From NCBI GenBank assembly GCA_963798855.1, contig CAWCUU010000001.1, forward strand, positions 1,612,001 to 1,676,000: a stretch of DNA of 64,000 nucleotides, read 5' to 3'. The notes below the pieces were generated by a model, which was not told where the DNA came from, searched no databases, and worked only from the letters and a program-made list of their open reading frames with translations. The DNA is from CAWCUU01 sp963798855 (lineage in GTDB: Bacteria > Gemmatimonadota > Gemmatimonadetes > Longimicrobiales > RSA9). Shown piece after piece: positions 16,774 through 25,480 of the stretch. Position 1 is the first letter of the stretch, and every line of letters starts with the position of its first letter. The position numbers and the translations under genes are program-made.

Positions 16774-17494
16774 CGATCGCGCCGCACATCGCGCGACCGG
16801 CGTGGAACTCGATCGGCAGCTCGCTCGAGCCCCGGTAGACCTCGACGCCCTCGACGTCGTGGACGGAGACGGCGTCCACGCCGATCTCCTCCAGCATCGC
16901 CGGCACGCCGTCCACGAAATACTCGGTTCGACACTCGGTGGTGATCGTCTTGACCCCGCGCATGCCGATGGTCGTGCTGCCATTGGCGCGCACGCTGCGG
17001 TGCAATCCCGGCAGCCGCGCCAGCACGTCGCTGAGCCGCTCGACGTGGCGAGCCTCGATCTGCTCGCGCGTGATGAACGTGCCGCCTCCGTGGGACCGCC
17101 GCTCGTAGAATCCGGCCGACACCAGGCGCTGCGACAGCGTCACGACGAGCAGGGGCGGCAGGTCCACGGGGGAGGACGCGAGCGCCACCTCGATGGACAA
17201 TTCCTGCCCCCGGTCCACGCTCACACTGTCCGTCCGGTCCGCGTAACCGGGACGCCGGGTCTCGAGCAGGTAATCGCCCGGCGCGACATCGACGAACAGG
17301 AAGCGGCCCTGAGCATCACTCGAGGTCTCGTGCGGCGTGTCGTGCAGGCGGAGCCGGACGCCCTCGACCGGCCGCCGCCCGGCGGCGTCGAGCACCACCC
17401 CACCGATGCGGCTCCCGCCCGGCAATTCCGAGCGTGCGGCGGCCTCGCCGCGGAACGGCGTGACCAGGAGCAGCAGCGTGAGGGCAACTCGCAT
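16742..17494 (-). CDS. Carboxypeptidase-regulatory-like domain plus TonB plug domain, no barrel
   Basis: A 250-residue secreted protein. After a signal peptide (MRVALTLLLLVTPF...) comes a beta-sandwich of the CarboxypepD_reg-like type (GVVLDAAGRRPVEGVRLRLH, VDVAPGDYLLETRRPGY). A TonB-receptor plug follows (FITREQIEARHVERLSDVLA, GLHRSVRANGSTTIGMRG, YFVDGVPAMLEEIGVDAVSV, VEGVEVYRGSSELPIEFH). The protein ends about 25 residues after the plug; the 22-strand barrel of a receptor is absent and no continuation is found in other frames. It could be a stand-alone plug protein, a family known in Gemmatimonadota. The 3' end overlaps tesA. Confidence 0.8.
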   Translation of the reverse strand: MRVALTLLLLVTPFRGEAAARSELPGGSRIGGVVLDAAGRRPVEGVRLRLHDTPHETSSDAQGRFLFVDVAPGDYLLETRRPGYADRTDSVSVDRGQELSIEVALASSPVDLPPLLVVTLSQRLVSAGFYERRSHGGGTFITREQIEARHVERLSDVLARLPGLHRSVRANGSTTIGMRGVKTITTECRTEYFVDGVPAMLEEIGVDAVSVHDVEGVEVYRGSSELPIEFHAGRAMCGAIVIWTRDGSAP

Positions 17495-17511
17495 GGCTGC
17501 GAGGGCTAGGG

Positions 17512-17566
17512 CTAGGGCAAGGGCCAGGGCTAGGAGGAAGGTAGGGGGAGGGATAGGGAGAGGGCC
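17512..17566. repeat. G-rich GGGCTA-like short tandem repeat
   Basis: About 55 bases of GGGCTA/GGGCAA/GGGCCA units grading into GGGGGA and GGGATA units on the plus strand. It lies about 20-70 bases upstream of the start (17494) of the plug-domain gene and could form G-quadruplexes or slip. Confidence 0.7.
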
Positions 17567-17643
17567 AGATCATTCCAGCAGCCCGCTCCAGGGTTGCGCC
17601 GGGTTCGCGGCTCGTTCGGCGTCGGCGGGACGGGTTCTTCGGC

Positions 17644-20346
17644 TCAGCGGGGCGGGCCCTCGGGCACTTCACCGACGATGCTGGCGGCTCGGAAGAGGCC
17701 GTCGGCGGCCTGCAGGATCTTCTCCCTCAGCTTCGGCGGGTAGTCGGGGTGGCGGTCGAGGAAGCGGTGCACGACGACTGCCGCGGCGGGCTCGCTGTGG
17801 CCGCCGAGTGTCGCGTCCATCCAGCGCCCCGGGAAGAACACGTCGCCGGTGCGCTGGATCTCCTCGAGCATGTCGAGGGAGGGCTGGATGTAGCGGATCG
17901 CGCGGCCGGAGCGGAGCGGGTGGTGCAGGTACCGCAGGCCGTCCAGGACCCACGACTCGTGCGCACGGTTGGCCGGGTCTCTCAGACTCGCGAAGAACGA
18001 GTCGCGTCGCGCGGGGTCCGCGGAGACGGCAGGCCGCAGGAACTCGAGTCGGCGGCGGCGGTCGGCGTCCCGGATGGCGGCGAGCTGCGCGGAAAGGATC
18101 GAGTCGGCATCGGGCACGCCGCGGAGCGCGAGCTCGAGCGCCAGCGAGGTCCGGTCGCGCTCGGATATGGCGAGACCCTTCACCTCCAGCTCGCCGCCCC
18201 ACAGCCGCCGCAGACGATCCACGGCCTCGGGCGTGAGCGCGATGTCCTCGTAGGCGTGGAAGTAGCTCGCCTGCAGCGTCTGCGTGGGGGCCGCCTCGAT
18301 CTTGCTCCACAGCAGCGACTCGAGCCGTGGCGCGACGCGGTCCCGGGCGTCGGCGCCGAGGAAGCGCCAGTAGGCGGTGCCCACGTCGGCGAGGGTGCGC
18401 TGCACGTTCAGGTCGACGTCCTCGGCGTCCAGAGCGCGCAGACCCGCCTCGAGCAGCGTGTCGGGAGAGATGGCGCTCTGAAGCATCGCGTCCCACAGCG
18501 TGACCCAGCCGACTCCACGGGCGAGGGCGCTGTCCAGTAGTGGCAGCGAACGGAGCAGCGCGTTTCGAGACGGCACGTCGAGCCGAATGTCGCCGTAGCC
18601 GAGGCCGCCGGCGCCCGGCAACACGATGCACGGCCACGGCAGGCCGCGGGCGGCGGAAAGCTCCGCCACGGCCGATCGGAGGTCCACGGGCAGGAGCCGC
18701 GTGCGACCGGGGCAGCCGACGAGCACGTCGAGGCGTTGCGGCCAGAGCCGGTGCTTCCCCGCCGGGTCGGTCTGGCGGATCTCCAGCACGTCGATGCGGC
18801 CGTCGGCGTCGGAGGTCATGCGCATCGCGAGGCCGGGCCGGCCGGCCTCCTCGACCCAGATCCGGCTCCACGCGGCCAGGTCCTCCGGCGTGCGACGGTC
18901 GAGGATCGCGATGAGCTCGTCCCACGTCGCGTTCCCGTACGCGAACGCGTGCAGGTACTCCTGCAGCCCCTCGCGGAAGCGGTCCGCGCGGAGCCGGTTC
19001 TCGAGGTGCTGCATCACGATCGGCGCCTTGTCGTAGATGATGGCGCCGTAGAGCGTGCCGGCGTCGCGCAGGTTGTCGAGCTCCTGGTGGATCGGGTTCG
19101 CGCCTGCCGTGCGGTCGACGGAGTAGGCCGACGGGAAGTGGGAGAGATAGAAGCGCAGCGCGTGATCCACCTCCGGGAAGGCCGGGTTGACGACCTTCGC
19201 GGCCATGAAGTTCGCGAAGACCTCCTTCGTCCAGACGTCATCGAACCAGCGCATGGTGACGAGATCGCCGAACCACATGTGCGCGGTCTCGTGAGCGAGC
19301 AGGGTGGCCCGGCCGATCATCTGTGACTGCGTCGCGCTCTCGTCGAGGAAGAGCGACTCGGCGCGGTAGTAGATCGCGCCGGGGTGCTCCATGCCGCCGA
19401 ACTGGAACGCCGGCACGGCGACGAAGTCGAACTTGCCCCAGGGATACGGAATCCCGGTGTACTCCTCGAGCCACGCGAGCGCCTTCGCCTGCAGGTCGAA
19501 GATCGCGTCGCGATTGCGGGCCACGCGCGTGCTGTCGCTCTCGCGGTGGAGCATCCGGAAGGTGCGACCGTTTCGGACGGCGGTCTCGATCTGCCACTTC
19601 CCCGCCGCGAACGCGAAGAGATACGTCGCGATCGGCTTCGTCTCGGCGAAGCGGTAGCGTACCCGCATCGAATCGACCGCCTCGCGCGTATCGGCGCCGT
19701 TCGAGACGGCGACCCAGTCCGCAGGCACTTCGAGCTCGAGCGTGAAGCGAGCCTTGACGTCCGGCTGGTCGATGAGCGGCAGCGCGACGGACGCGCGATC
19801 GGGGACGAACAGCGCGTACAGGTAATCCGGGTTGCGGTTGAGTGAGCCGTCGCCGGCGAGGAACTCCATCTCCACCGCGTGCTCGCCGGAAGCGACGCCG
19901 TTCTCGGGCTGCACGATGATGTGGCCCGCCTGCAAACGGTACGGCGCCGGGGCACCATCCAGCCGCAGCGACAGCAGTCGCTCGGGGGGCTGCTGGAAGT
20001 CGATGACGAGGTACGGCTGGTCGCCTCGCACGCGCATGCGCGCGACCTCCGTCCCGCGGATCGGGGCACCCGCCGATGCAGGCACGGAAAGCCGGATCGT
20101 GTAGCGCACCGAGTCGAGCGCGAGCGCTCGACTGCGGGCACCTTCACGGCTCACGCCGCGCTCGAGCCACGGTGAGCCGGAAGGCAGCGGCGGCGGCAGC
20201 GTGTGCTCGGGGCGAGGCGGCGGGGTCACAGGCACCTCGGGCGTGGGAGCGTGCGCGCACGCGGCGAGGACCGTCGCCAGAGCCGACAGCAGCAGCCGGC
20301 TGCCGCGGCCCGAAGCGCGTCGGGAGGCGCCGGCTGCATCCGGCAT
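17644..20346 (-). CDS. M1 family zinc aminopeptidase, lipoprotein
   Basis: A 900-residue metallopeptidase that trims N-terminal residues from peptides, exported as a lipoprotein (lipobox LAAC, Cys about residue 30). The family's exopeptidase motif appears as GGMEHPG (residues about 317-323, usual form GAMEN). The zinc site HETAH is at residues about 352-356, and the third ligand Glu lies in WTKEVFANF about 20 residues later. The rest is the helical M1 C-terminal half. Its ATG overlaps the egtB stop (ATGA on the minus strand), so translation is coupled to egtB upstream. Confidence 0.9.
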   Translation of the reverse strand: MPDAAGASRRASGRGSRLLLSALATVLAACAHAPTPEVPVTPPPRPEHTLPPPLPSGSPWLERGVSREGARSRALALDSVRYTIRLSVPASAGAPIRGTEVARMRVRGDQPYLVIDFQQPPERLLSLRLDGAPAPYRLQAGHIIVQPENGVASGEHAVEMEFLAGDGSLNRNPDYLYALFVPDRASVALPLIDQPDVKARFTLELEVPADWVAVSNGADTREAVDSMRVRYRFAETKPIATYLFAFAAGKWQIETAVRNGRTFRMLHRESDSTRVARNRDAIFDLQAKALAWLEEYTGIPYPWGKFDFVAVPAFQFGGMEHPGAIYYRAESLFLDESATQSQMIGRATLLAHETAHMWFGDLVTMRWFDDVWTKEVFANFMAAKVVNPAFPEVDHALRFYLSHFPSAYSVDRTAGANPIHQELDNLRDAGTLYGAIIYDKAPIVMQHLENRLRADRFREGLQEYLHAFAYGNATWDELIAILDRRTPEDLAAWSRIWVEEAGRPGLAMRMTSDADGRIDVLEIRQTDPAGKHRLWPQRLDVLVGCPGRTRLLPVDLRSAVAELSAARGLPWPCIVLPGAGGLGYGDIRLDVPSRNALLRSLPLLDSALARGVGWVTLWDAMLQSAISPDTLLEAGLRALDAEDVDLNVQRTLADVGTAYWRFLGADARDRVAPRLESLLWSKIEAAPTQTLQASYFHAYEDIALTPEAVDRLRRLWGGELEVKGLAISERDRTSLALELALRGVPDADSILSAQLAAIRDADRRRRLEFLRPAVSADPARRDSFFASLRDPANRAHESWVLDGLRYLHHPLRSGRAIRYIQPSLDMLEEIQRTGDVFFPGRWMDATLGGHSEPAAAVVVHRFLDRHPDYPPKLREKILQAADGLFRAASIVGEVPEGPPR

Positions 20347-21704
20347 CAGGCGTCTCGCGCGAGACGGATGCCGCTGAACTGCCAGGTCTCATCCGCGTGG
20401 AAGAAGTTGCGATACGTTCGCCGGGCGTGACTCCGGGAGGTCACGCAGGCGCCGCCGCGCAGCACGAACTGGTTCGACATGAACTTGCCGTTGTACTCGC
20501 CGAGCGCGCCTTCCACCGGCCGGTAGCCGGGATAGGGCGAGTACTGGCTGCGCGTCCACTGCCACACGTCGCCGTAGAGCTGCGCCAGCTCACCGGGCGC
20601 GGGGGACTGCGTCAGCGGCGCGGGGTGCAGACGCCCGGCCTCCACGAAGCCGCCGCGGATCGCGTCCCCGGCCGCGACCTCCCATTCCTGCTCGGTGGGC
20701 AGGCGCGCGCCCGCCCAGCGGGCGAACGCGTCCGCCTCGAAGTAGCTGATGTGGCAGAGCGGCTCCGCCGGATCCACCGGACGCATGCCGCCCAGCGTGT
20801 ACATCACCCAGCCCGCCTCGCCACGTTCCCAGTAGAACGGCTCGGACCACTCCCCGGCGTCGACCTTCGCCCAGCCCTCCGAGAGCCAGAGCTCCGGCCG
20901 CCGATAGCCGCCATCCTCCATGAACTCCAGATACTCGCCGTTCGTGACGAGCCGGTTCGCGATCCGGAACGGCTCGAGGTAGTAGCGGTGGCGCGGGCCT
21001 TCGTTGTCGTACGCGAAGCCTCTGCCGTCGTGCCCGATCTCGCGAAGCCCGCCCTCGACCCGTACCCAGGCGAGCTCCGGAGCGGGGGCGGTCGACGCCG
21101 CCGGAGGCGTGCAATACGCCGGACGCAGCGGGTTGACCGAGAAGACGTGCTTGATGTCCATGAGCATCAGCTCCTGGTGCTGCTGCTCGTGGTTCAAGCC
21201 GACCTCCAGCAGCCCGGCGACCCGCTCACGCGTCTGCACGTCCTCCCGCTCAACTTCCTCCAGCAGCCGGACCATGTGCTCGTCCACGTGCGCCCGATAC
21301 GCGAACACCTCCGCCACCGTCGGTCGCGAGATGTAGCCTCGCCGGTCCCGGCAGTGCCGCTCTCCGGCCTGCACGTAGTACGAGTTGAACAGGTACCCAT
21401 ACGCGGGATGGAACTCCACGTAGCCCGGCAGGTGCGGCCGGAGCAGGAACGTCTCGAAGAACCACGTGACGTGCGCGATGTGCCATTTCGTCGGGCTCAC
21501 GTTCTCCGTCGTCTGGACCACGTAGTCCTCCGTGGCCAGTGGCTCGCACAGCCGCTCCGTGAACGCCCGCACGCCCCGGTAGCGCTCCACCTGCAACAGG
21601 CCGACGTCCGCCGTCGCCTTCTCCCCCGCCACGTCCACATCGACTCTCTCGCTTCCGACCTGCGCTCGCGCGAGCGTCGCCGTGGTGATCCGCTCCCTGG
21701 CCAT
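20346..21704 (-). CDS. egtB: EgtB-type iron-dependent sulfoxide synthase
   Basis: A 452-residue enzyme that joins a thiol (cysteine or gamma-glutamylcysteine) to hercynine in ergothioneine synthesis, or a close variant. The DinB-like N-terminal domain carries the iron ligands WHIAHVTWFFE and NHEQQHQELMLMD. The formylglycine-generating-enzyme-like C-terminal domain has FRIANRLVTNGEYLEFM, RLPTEQEWEVAAG, QLYGDVWQWTRSQYSPYPGY and RGGACVTSRSHARRTYRNFF. ATG 21704 is preceded by AAGGAG. No egtD (hercynine synthase) lies in the window, so the rest of the pathway is elsewhere or the substrate differs. It is followed directly by the M1 peptidase gene. Confidence 0.9.
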   Translation of the reverse strand: MARERITTATLARAQVGSERVDVDVAGEKATADVGLLQVERYRGVRAFTERLCEPLATEDYVVQTTENVSPTKWHIAHVTWFFETFLLRPHLPGYVEFHPAYGYLFNSYYVQAGERHCRDRRGYISRPTVAEVFAYRAHVDEHMVRLLEEVEREDVQTRERVAGLLEVGLNHEQQHQELMLMDIKHVFSVNPLRPAYCTPPAASTAPAPELAWVRVEGGLREIGHDGRGFAYDNEGPRHRYYLEPFRIANRLVTNGEYLEFMEDGGYRRPELWLSEGWAKVDAGEWSEPFYWERGEAGWVMYTLGGMRPVDPAEPLCHISYFEADAFARWAGARLPTEQEWEVAAGDAIRGGFVEAGRLHPAPLTQSPAPGELAQLYGDVWQWTRSQYSPYPGYRPVEGALGEYNGKFMSNQFVLRGGACVTSRSHARRTYRNFFHADETWQFSGIRLARDA

Positions 21705-21842
21705 GTGCAGCTCTCTCCTTCCGCGATTTCGGTCGTCCGAACTCGAAAGGTCGCGTCGCTCCCCCTTGCGGCGCCAGGGGCCGCAGGCGTAGCTGGACTA
21801 TGTCGAGGTGGGAACGGTGAGATTCGAGCTGCGGGAGGAACC

Positions 21843-23458
21843 TTGAAGAATCGCTACATCGGGCGGGGCGGATCACGTCGGCTGGCGTTGGGGCTGGGGT
21901 TGGCGCTCGGGCTGGGGCTGGCCTGGCAGGGTCGGCGGTGGCGCAGGAAGCGGACCGGGGGACATTCGTGGTGCTGCGGGGCGAGGACACGCTGTCGGTG
22001 GAGCGGTTCGAGCGCAGCGGCGGCGAGCTCAGCGCGGAGCTGGTCGACCGGATCGCGGGATACCGGCAGACGATCAGCGCCACGGTGCAGCCGGACGGTC
22101 GCGTTCCGCGCCTGACGCTGGAGCTTCGATCCGGGAGCGGGCCGCCCGACGCGGCTCCGATGCAGCGTATCGTGCTGCGGATCGAAGGCGACTCGGCGAT
22201 CGCGGAGATCGGGGCGCAGACGAATGCGCAGCGGCAGGTGGTCCCCACGAGGGACGGCGCGGTGCCATTCGTGAATCTGGACTTCGCGCTGATGCGTCAG
22301 GTCGTCCTGCGCAGTCGCAGCACAGGGCTGGACAGCGTTCCGATCCTCCTGCTCACCGGCGCACGTACGCTGATGGTCCATCTCACCCGACTGACGGGCG
22401 ACACGGTGGCGATCGACATCGCCGGGGTTCCGCTGCACCTGCTCGTGGACTCGGCCGGGCGGGTGCTCGGTGGCACGGTGCCCGCCCAGGGGCTCCGGAT
22501 CGAGCGTGCGCCGTGGAAGTCGGAGGCGCCGCAGCCGCCCGTGCGCGACTACTCGCCCCCGCCGGGAGCCCCCTACGAAGCGCGCGAGGTCCGGATTCCG
22601 GCGGGCGATCACGTCCTCGCGGGCACCCTGACGGTGCCGCGGGGCTCGGGCCCCTTCCCCGCCGTCGTCACGATCACGGGGTCGGGGCCGCAGGAGCGCG
22701 ATGAGTCACTGCCGGGTGTCGCAGGCTATGCGATCTTCCGCCAGATCGCGGACACGCTGTCGCGGCGGGGCATCGCGGTGCTCCGCTACGACGACCGGGG
22801 CATCGGGGCGTCCACCGGCAGCTTCGGACAGGCGACGTCGGCGGACTTCGCTGCCGACGCGCAGGCCGCGATGGTGTGGCTGCGAGCGCAGCCCGCGATC
22901 GCCGGCGACCGCATCGCGCTGCTCGGGCACAGTGAGGGAGGCCTCATCGCGCCGCTGGTCGCGGCGCAGGATTCGACGGTCGCCGCCATCATCCTGCTCG
23001 CCGGCCCCTCGCGCACCGGACGGGAGATCCTGACCTATCAGCTGCGGCAGGAGATCGATGCGGATACGGGCCTTGGGGCGGCGAAGCGCGACTCACTCTC
23101 CGGCGCCATACCGGCGCGTATCGATTCGCTCGCCGCCAGCAACGTGTGGGTCCGCTACTTCCTCGCCCACGATCCGATCCCGACGGCGAAGCGGGTGCAC
23201 GTACCGGCGCTGGTTCTGCAGGGCGGCACGGATCAGCAGGTGTTGCCGGAGCAGGCCGAGGAGCTGGGGGCGGCGCTGCGCTCGAGCGAGGAGGACGTGG
23301 AGGTGCGCGTCTTCCCCGGGCTGGACCACCTCTTCCTCAGGGATGCGGTCGGGAGGCCCGCAGGCTATGCCGGGCTGCCCGACAAGAAGGTCAATGCGGC
23401 GGTGCTGGGGCTGATCGCGGACTGGACCGCGGAGCACCTCGAGGGGAACTCGCAGTAA
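21843..23458 (+). CDS. Secreted alpha/beta hydrolase with a frameshift in the signal peptide
   Basis: The continuous frame is 21938-23458 (506 residues from GTG 21938). It has a beta-rich N-terminal half of about 200 residues, then an alpha/beta hydrolase core: oxyanion region TITGSGPQERDE, nucleophile elbow LLGHSEGGLIAPL, acid LVLQGGTDQQVLP and His in FPGLDHLFL. Upstream, TTG 21843 has a strong Shine-Dalgarno (GGAGGAACC) and opens a signal peptide (LKNRYIGRGGSRRLALGLGL) in another frame. This must join the main frame near 21930. The GGGGCTGG-rich tract there is slippage-prone. I therefore give 21843 as the likely biological start. Confidence 0.8.
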
Positions 23459-23476
23459 CGTGCCGGGCGCCGTGGC

Positions 23477-24034
23477 TCAGTGTGCGCGACCGGCTACGAG
23501 GCGCAGGAAGTCGACGGTGCTGACGAGGCCGACGAGGCGGTCCCCGTCCAGCACGAGCAGCCGGTGCACGCGGTCGTCCAGCATGCGGCCCGCCGCGACA
23601 CCGACTTCCGTATCCGGCGCCATGGCGGCGATTCGGCGGCTCATGATCTCATCGACGGTGTGCTCCTCGAGCACGTTCCACTCCGGCCCGCCCACCTGCC
23701 TGAACCGCTCGAGGAGGTCGGCGCCGGCGTCCTCCCAGAGATCGACGAAAAAGCCGGCGACGCCGTCGTCGCCGTCGCGCGGTTCCTGCTCCTCCCACTC
23801 GTACTCCAGGTCCGCCATCGAAGGGAGTCCTTCCCTGGCGGTCGGAACGCCTTCCGCGTTCGCGGCGAACTCGACGATGTCGGTCAGCGTCAGCACGCCG
23901 AGGAGCCGACCGGAGCCCACGACCGGGGCCCCCCCGATCCCCGCATCGGACAGAGTCTCCGCCGCTTCGCGGAGAGTGGACTCCGGCCCTACGGTCACGA
24001 TCTCGCGAGTCATGATGTCGCGCAGCATCGGCAT
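23477..24034 (-). CDS. CBS-domain protein
   Basis: A 185-residue cytosolic protein with one pair of CBS motifs that would bind an adenosyl ligand (AMP, ATP or SAM) or regulate a partner. CBS1 is at residues 1-55 (MLRDIMTREIVTVGPESTLR, GRLLGVLTLTDIVEF). CBS2 is at about 125-185 (IMSRRIAAMAPDTEVGVAAG, DGDRLVGLVSTVDFLRLVAG). An acidic linker of about 65 residues separates them. ATG 24034 has GGAGG five bases upstream and is chosen over the longer frame. It is convergent with the hydrolase gene, 18 bases apart. Confidence 0.88.
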   Translation of the reverse strand: MPMLRDIMTREIVTVGPESTLREAAETLSDAGIGGAPVVGSGRLLGVLTLTDIVEFAANAEGVPTAREGLPSMADLEYEWEEQEPRDGDDGVAGFFVDLWEDAGADLLERFRQVGGPEWNVLEEHTVDEIMSRRIAAMAPDTEVGVAAGRMLDDRVHRLLVLDGDRLVGLVSTVDFLRLVAGRAH

Positions 24035-24282
24035 GTCGCCTCCGGTTGTTCGCTCTACCCCGAAGCTAAGCTGCGTCGTGCCCCGGTCTGTCGGGTCGCG
24101 GCGGAACGGCTGTAGGGAATCGGAGGATACATCGCATCCGATCGCTCGAAGAGTCGGGGCGTACCCTACGTGAGATCCGGCCATCCCCCACAGACGGAAC
24201 CGAGCCATGTTCTCACCATGGAGACGCGGCGGCGCACCTCCTCGCGATCCACGCTCCGCCATCCCCTGCCAATGGGGGTCGT

Positions 24283-24810
24283 ATGAGAGCCTCGACGCGC
24301 ACCCTGCTCAGCCAGGGCTTCCTGACCGGCATCATCGGCTACGCCCTCGTCGCCGGCTCCTACGTGGTCATGAACACATTGGCCGGCCGCGCACCCCTTT
24401 CCACGGCGGCCGCGCTCGGCCACGCCCTGTTCGGCAACGGTGGCATGCCCGCGTCGCCCGCCGCGGATCCGGGGCCGCTGATCGCCTACAACGGCGTGCA
24501 TCTGCTGTTCTTCGTCCTCATCGGGATCGCGGCCGCGTGGCTCATCGCGGAGGCCGAGCTCCATCCGCGGCTCTGGTACCTCGTCGCGTTCGCCTTCATC
24601 GCGGGCTTCATCTACAGCTATTTCGCCGTGGTCGTCGCCGTTGCCGAGCTCTCGGTCGAGATTTCGCCATGGTCGATCGTCGCGGCGAACCTCGCCGCCG
24701 CCGCCGGGATGGGGATCTATCTGGCGCAGGTGCACCCCGACCTGGGCCGCCGCATCGAGCTGCAGGCGGATCCGGACGCCGCACCGGCGACGAGAGCCGC
24801 AGCGGCCTGA
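24283..24810 (+). CDS. Multi-pass membrane protein of unknown function
   Basis: A 175-residue integral membrane protein with about four helices (GFLTGIIGYALVAGSYVVMN, LIAYNGVHLLFFVLIGIAAAW, YLVAFAFIAGFIYSYFAVVV, IVAANLAAAAGMGIYLAQVH) and a soluble C-terminal tail. No catalytic motif is visible and I do not name a family. It is followed 60 bases later by a lipoprotein gene on the same strand. Confidence 0.75.
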   Translation: MRASTRTLLSQGFLTGIIGYALVAGSYVVMNTLAGRAPLSTAAALGHALFGNGGMPASPAADPGPLIAYNGVHLLFFVLIGIAAAWLIAEAELHPRLWYLVAFAFIAGFIYSYFAVVVAVAELSVEISPWSIVAANLAAAAGMGIYLAQVHPDLGRRIELQADPDAAPATRAAAA

Positions 24811-24837
24811 GGCACAGCAAGGGCAGACATCTTGCAA

Positions 24838-24866
24838 CTCCATGCCTCTGAACCACTTGCATGGAG
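24838..24866 (+). promoter_or_regulatory. Hairpin covering the ribosome binding site of the next gene
   Basis: CTCCATGC (24838-24845) pairs perfectly with GCATGGAG (24859-24866) around a 13-base loop. The right arm contains GGAG of the Shine-Dalgarno GGAGG (24863-24867), which precedes ATG 24871. If the stem forms, initiation would be blocked. It also lies about 30 bases past the stop of the upstream membrane protein. Confidence 0.6.
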
Positions 24867-24870
24867 GTGT

Positions 24871-25272
24871 ATGATGTTACACATGATCCGCAACACCGGG
24901 CCTGCGCTACTACTCTGCGGCGTGCTCCTGCTCCCCGGCTGCGCGGCCGCGGCCGGCGCGGCCGCCGGCGCGGGGGCAGCTACGTACGTCAACGACCAGA
25001 CGGTCACGTCCACCGTGGATGCGCCGGTGAGCGACGTCGCGACCTGGACGCGGGCTGCGTTCGACGATCTCGGGATCGAGGTGTCGAAGACCGAGACGGA
25101 ATCGGACGGGATGGAGCTCTCCGGCACGCACGATGACCTCGATGTGCACGCCGATATCGAGGGAGACGGCGACGCGACGAAGATCGCCGTGACGGCGAAG
25201 CGGAACACCGTGGACTACGACAAGGACTACGCGCAGAAGGTGCTCGCGCAGATCCTGTCGCACCAGGGCTGA
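24871..25272 (+). CDS. DUF3568-like lipoprotein
   Basis: A 133-residue lipoprotein with lipobox LLPGC, then a Gly/Ala-rich stretch and an alpha/beta domain (TVDAPVSDVATWTRAAFDDL, DGMELSGTHDDLDVHADIEG, KYAQKVL-like end). This layout matches the DUF3568 family of small envelope proteins, whose role is unknown. ATG 24871 has GGAGG three bases upstream (the adjacent ATG at 24874 is also possible). The Shine-Dalgarno is inside a hairpin (24838-24866), which suggests translational control. Confidence 0.8.
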   Translation: MMLHMIRNTGPALLLCGVLLLPGCAAAAGAAAGAGAATYVNDQTVTSTVDAPVSDVATWTRAAFDDLGIEVSKTETESDGMELSGTHDDLDVHADIEGDGDATKIAVTAKRNTVDYDKDYAQKVLAQILSHQG

Positions 25273-25362
25273 GCGTCGGGCTGGCCCGGACGCGACGAAG
25301 ACGGCATCACACAAAGCCGCGCAGAAGGACCGGGAGACGCGAAGTCAACGACCTCCCGGCAA

Positions 25363-25411
25363 GGTGAGGCAGCGGCCCCGGCTGCGGCGCTCTCCGGGGC
25401 CTTGCCTCACC
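25363..25411. terminator. Long GC-rich hairpin, terminator-like
   Basis: GGTGAGGC (25363-25370) pairs with GCCTCACC (25404-25411) and inside it GGCCCCGG with CCGGGGCC. It lies 90 bases past the lipoprotein stop and 70 before the amidohydrolase start. No T-run follows, so factor-dependent termination or a leader role is possible. Confidence 0.5.
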
Positions 25412-25480
25412 GTGGATGCGACACCAGTATCCGCGGCACGCTTCGTCTTCCTGCCATCCACCGATTCCCGGCGAGTACCG

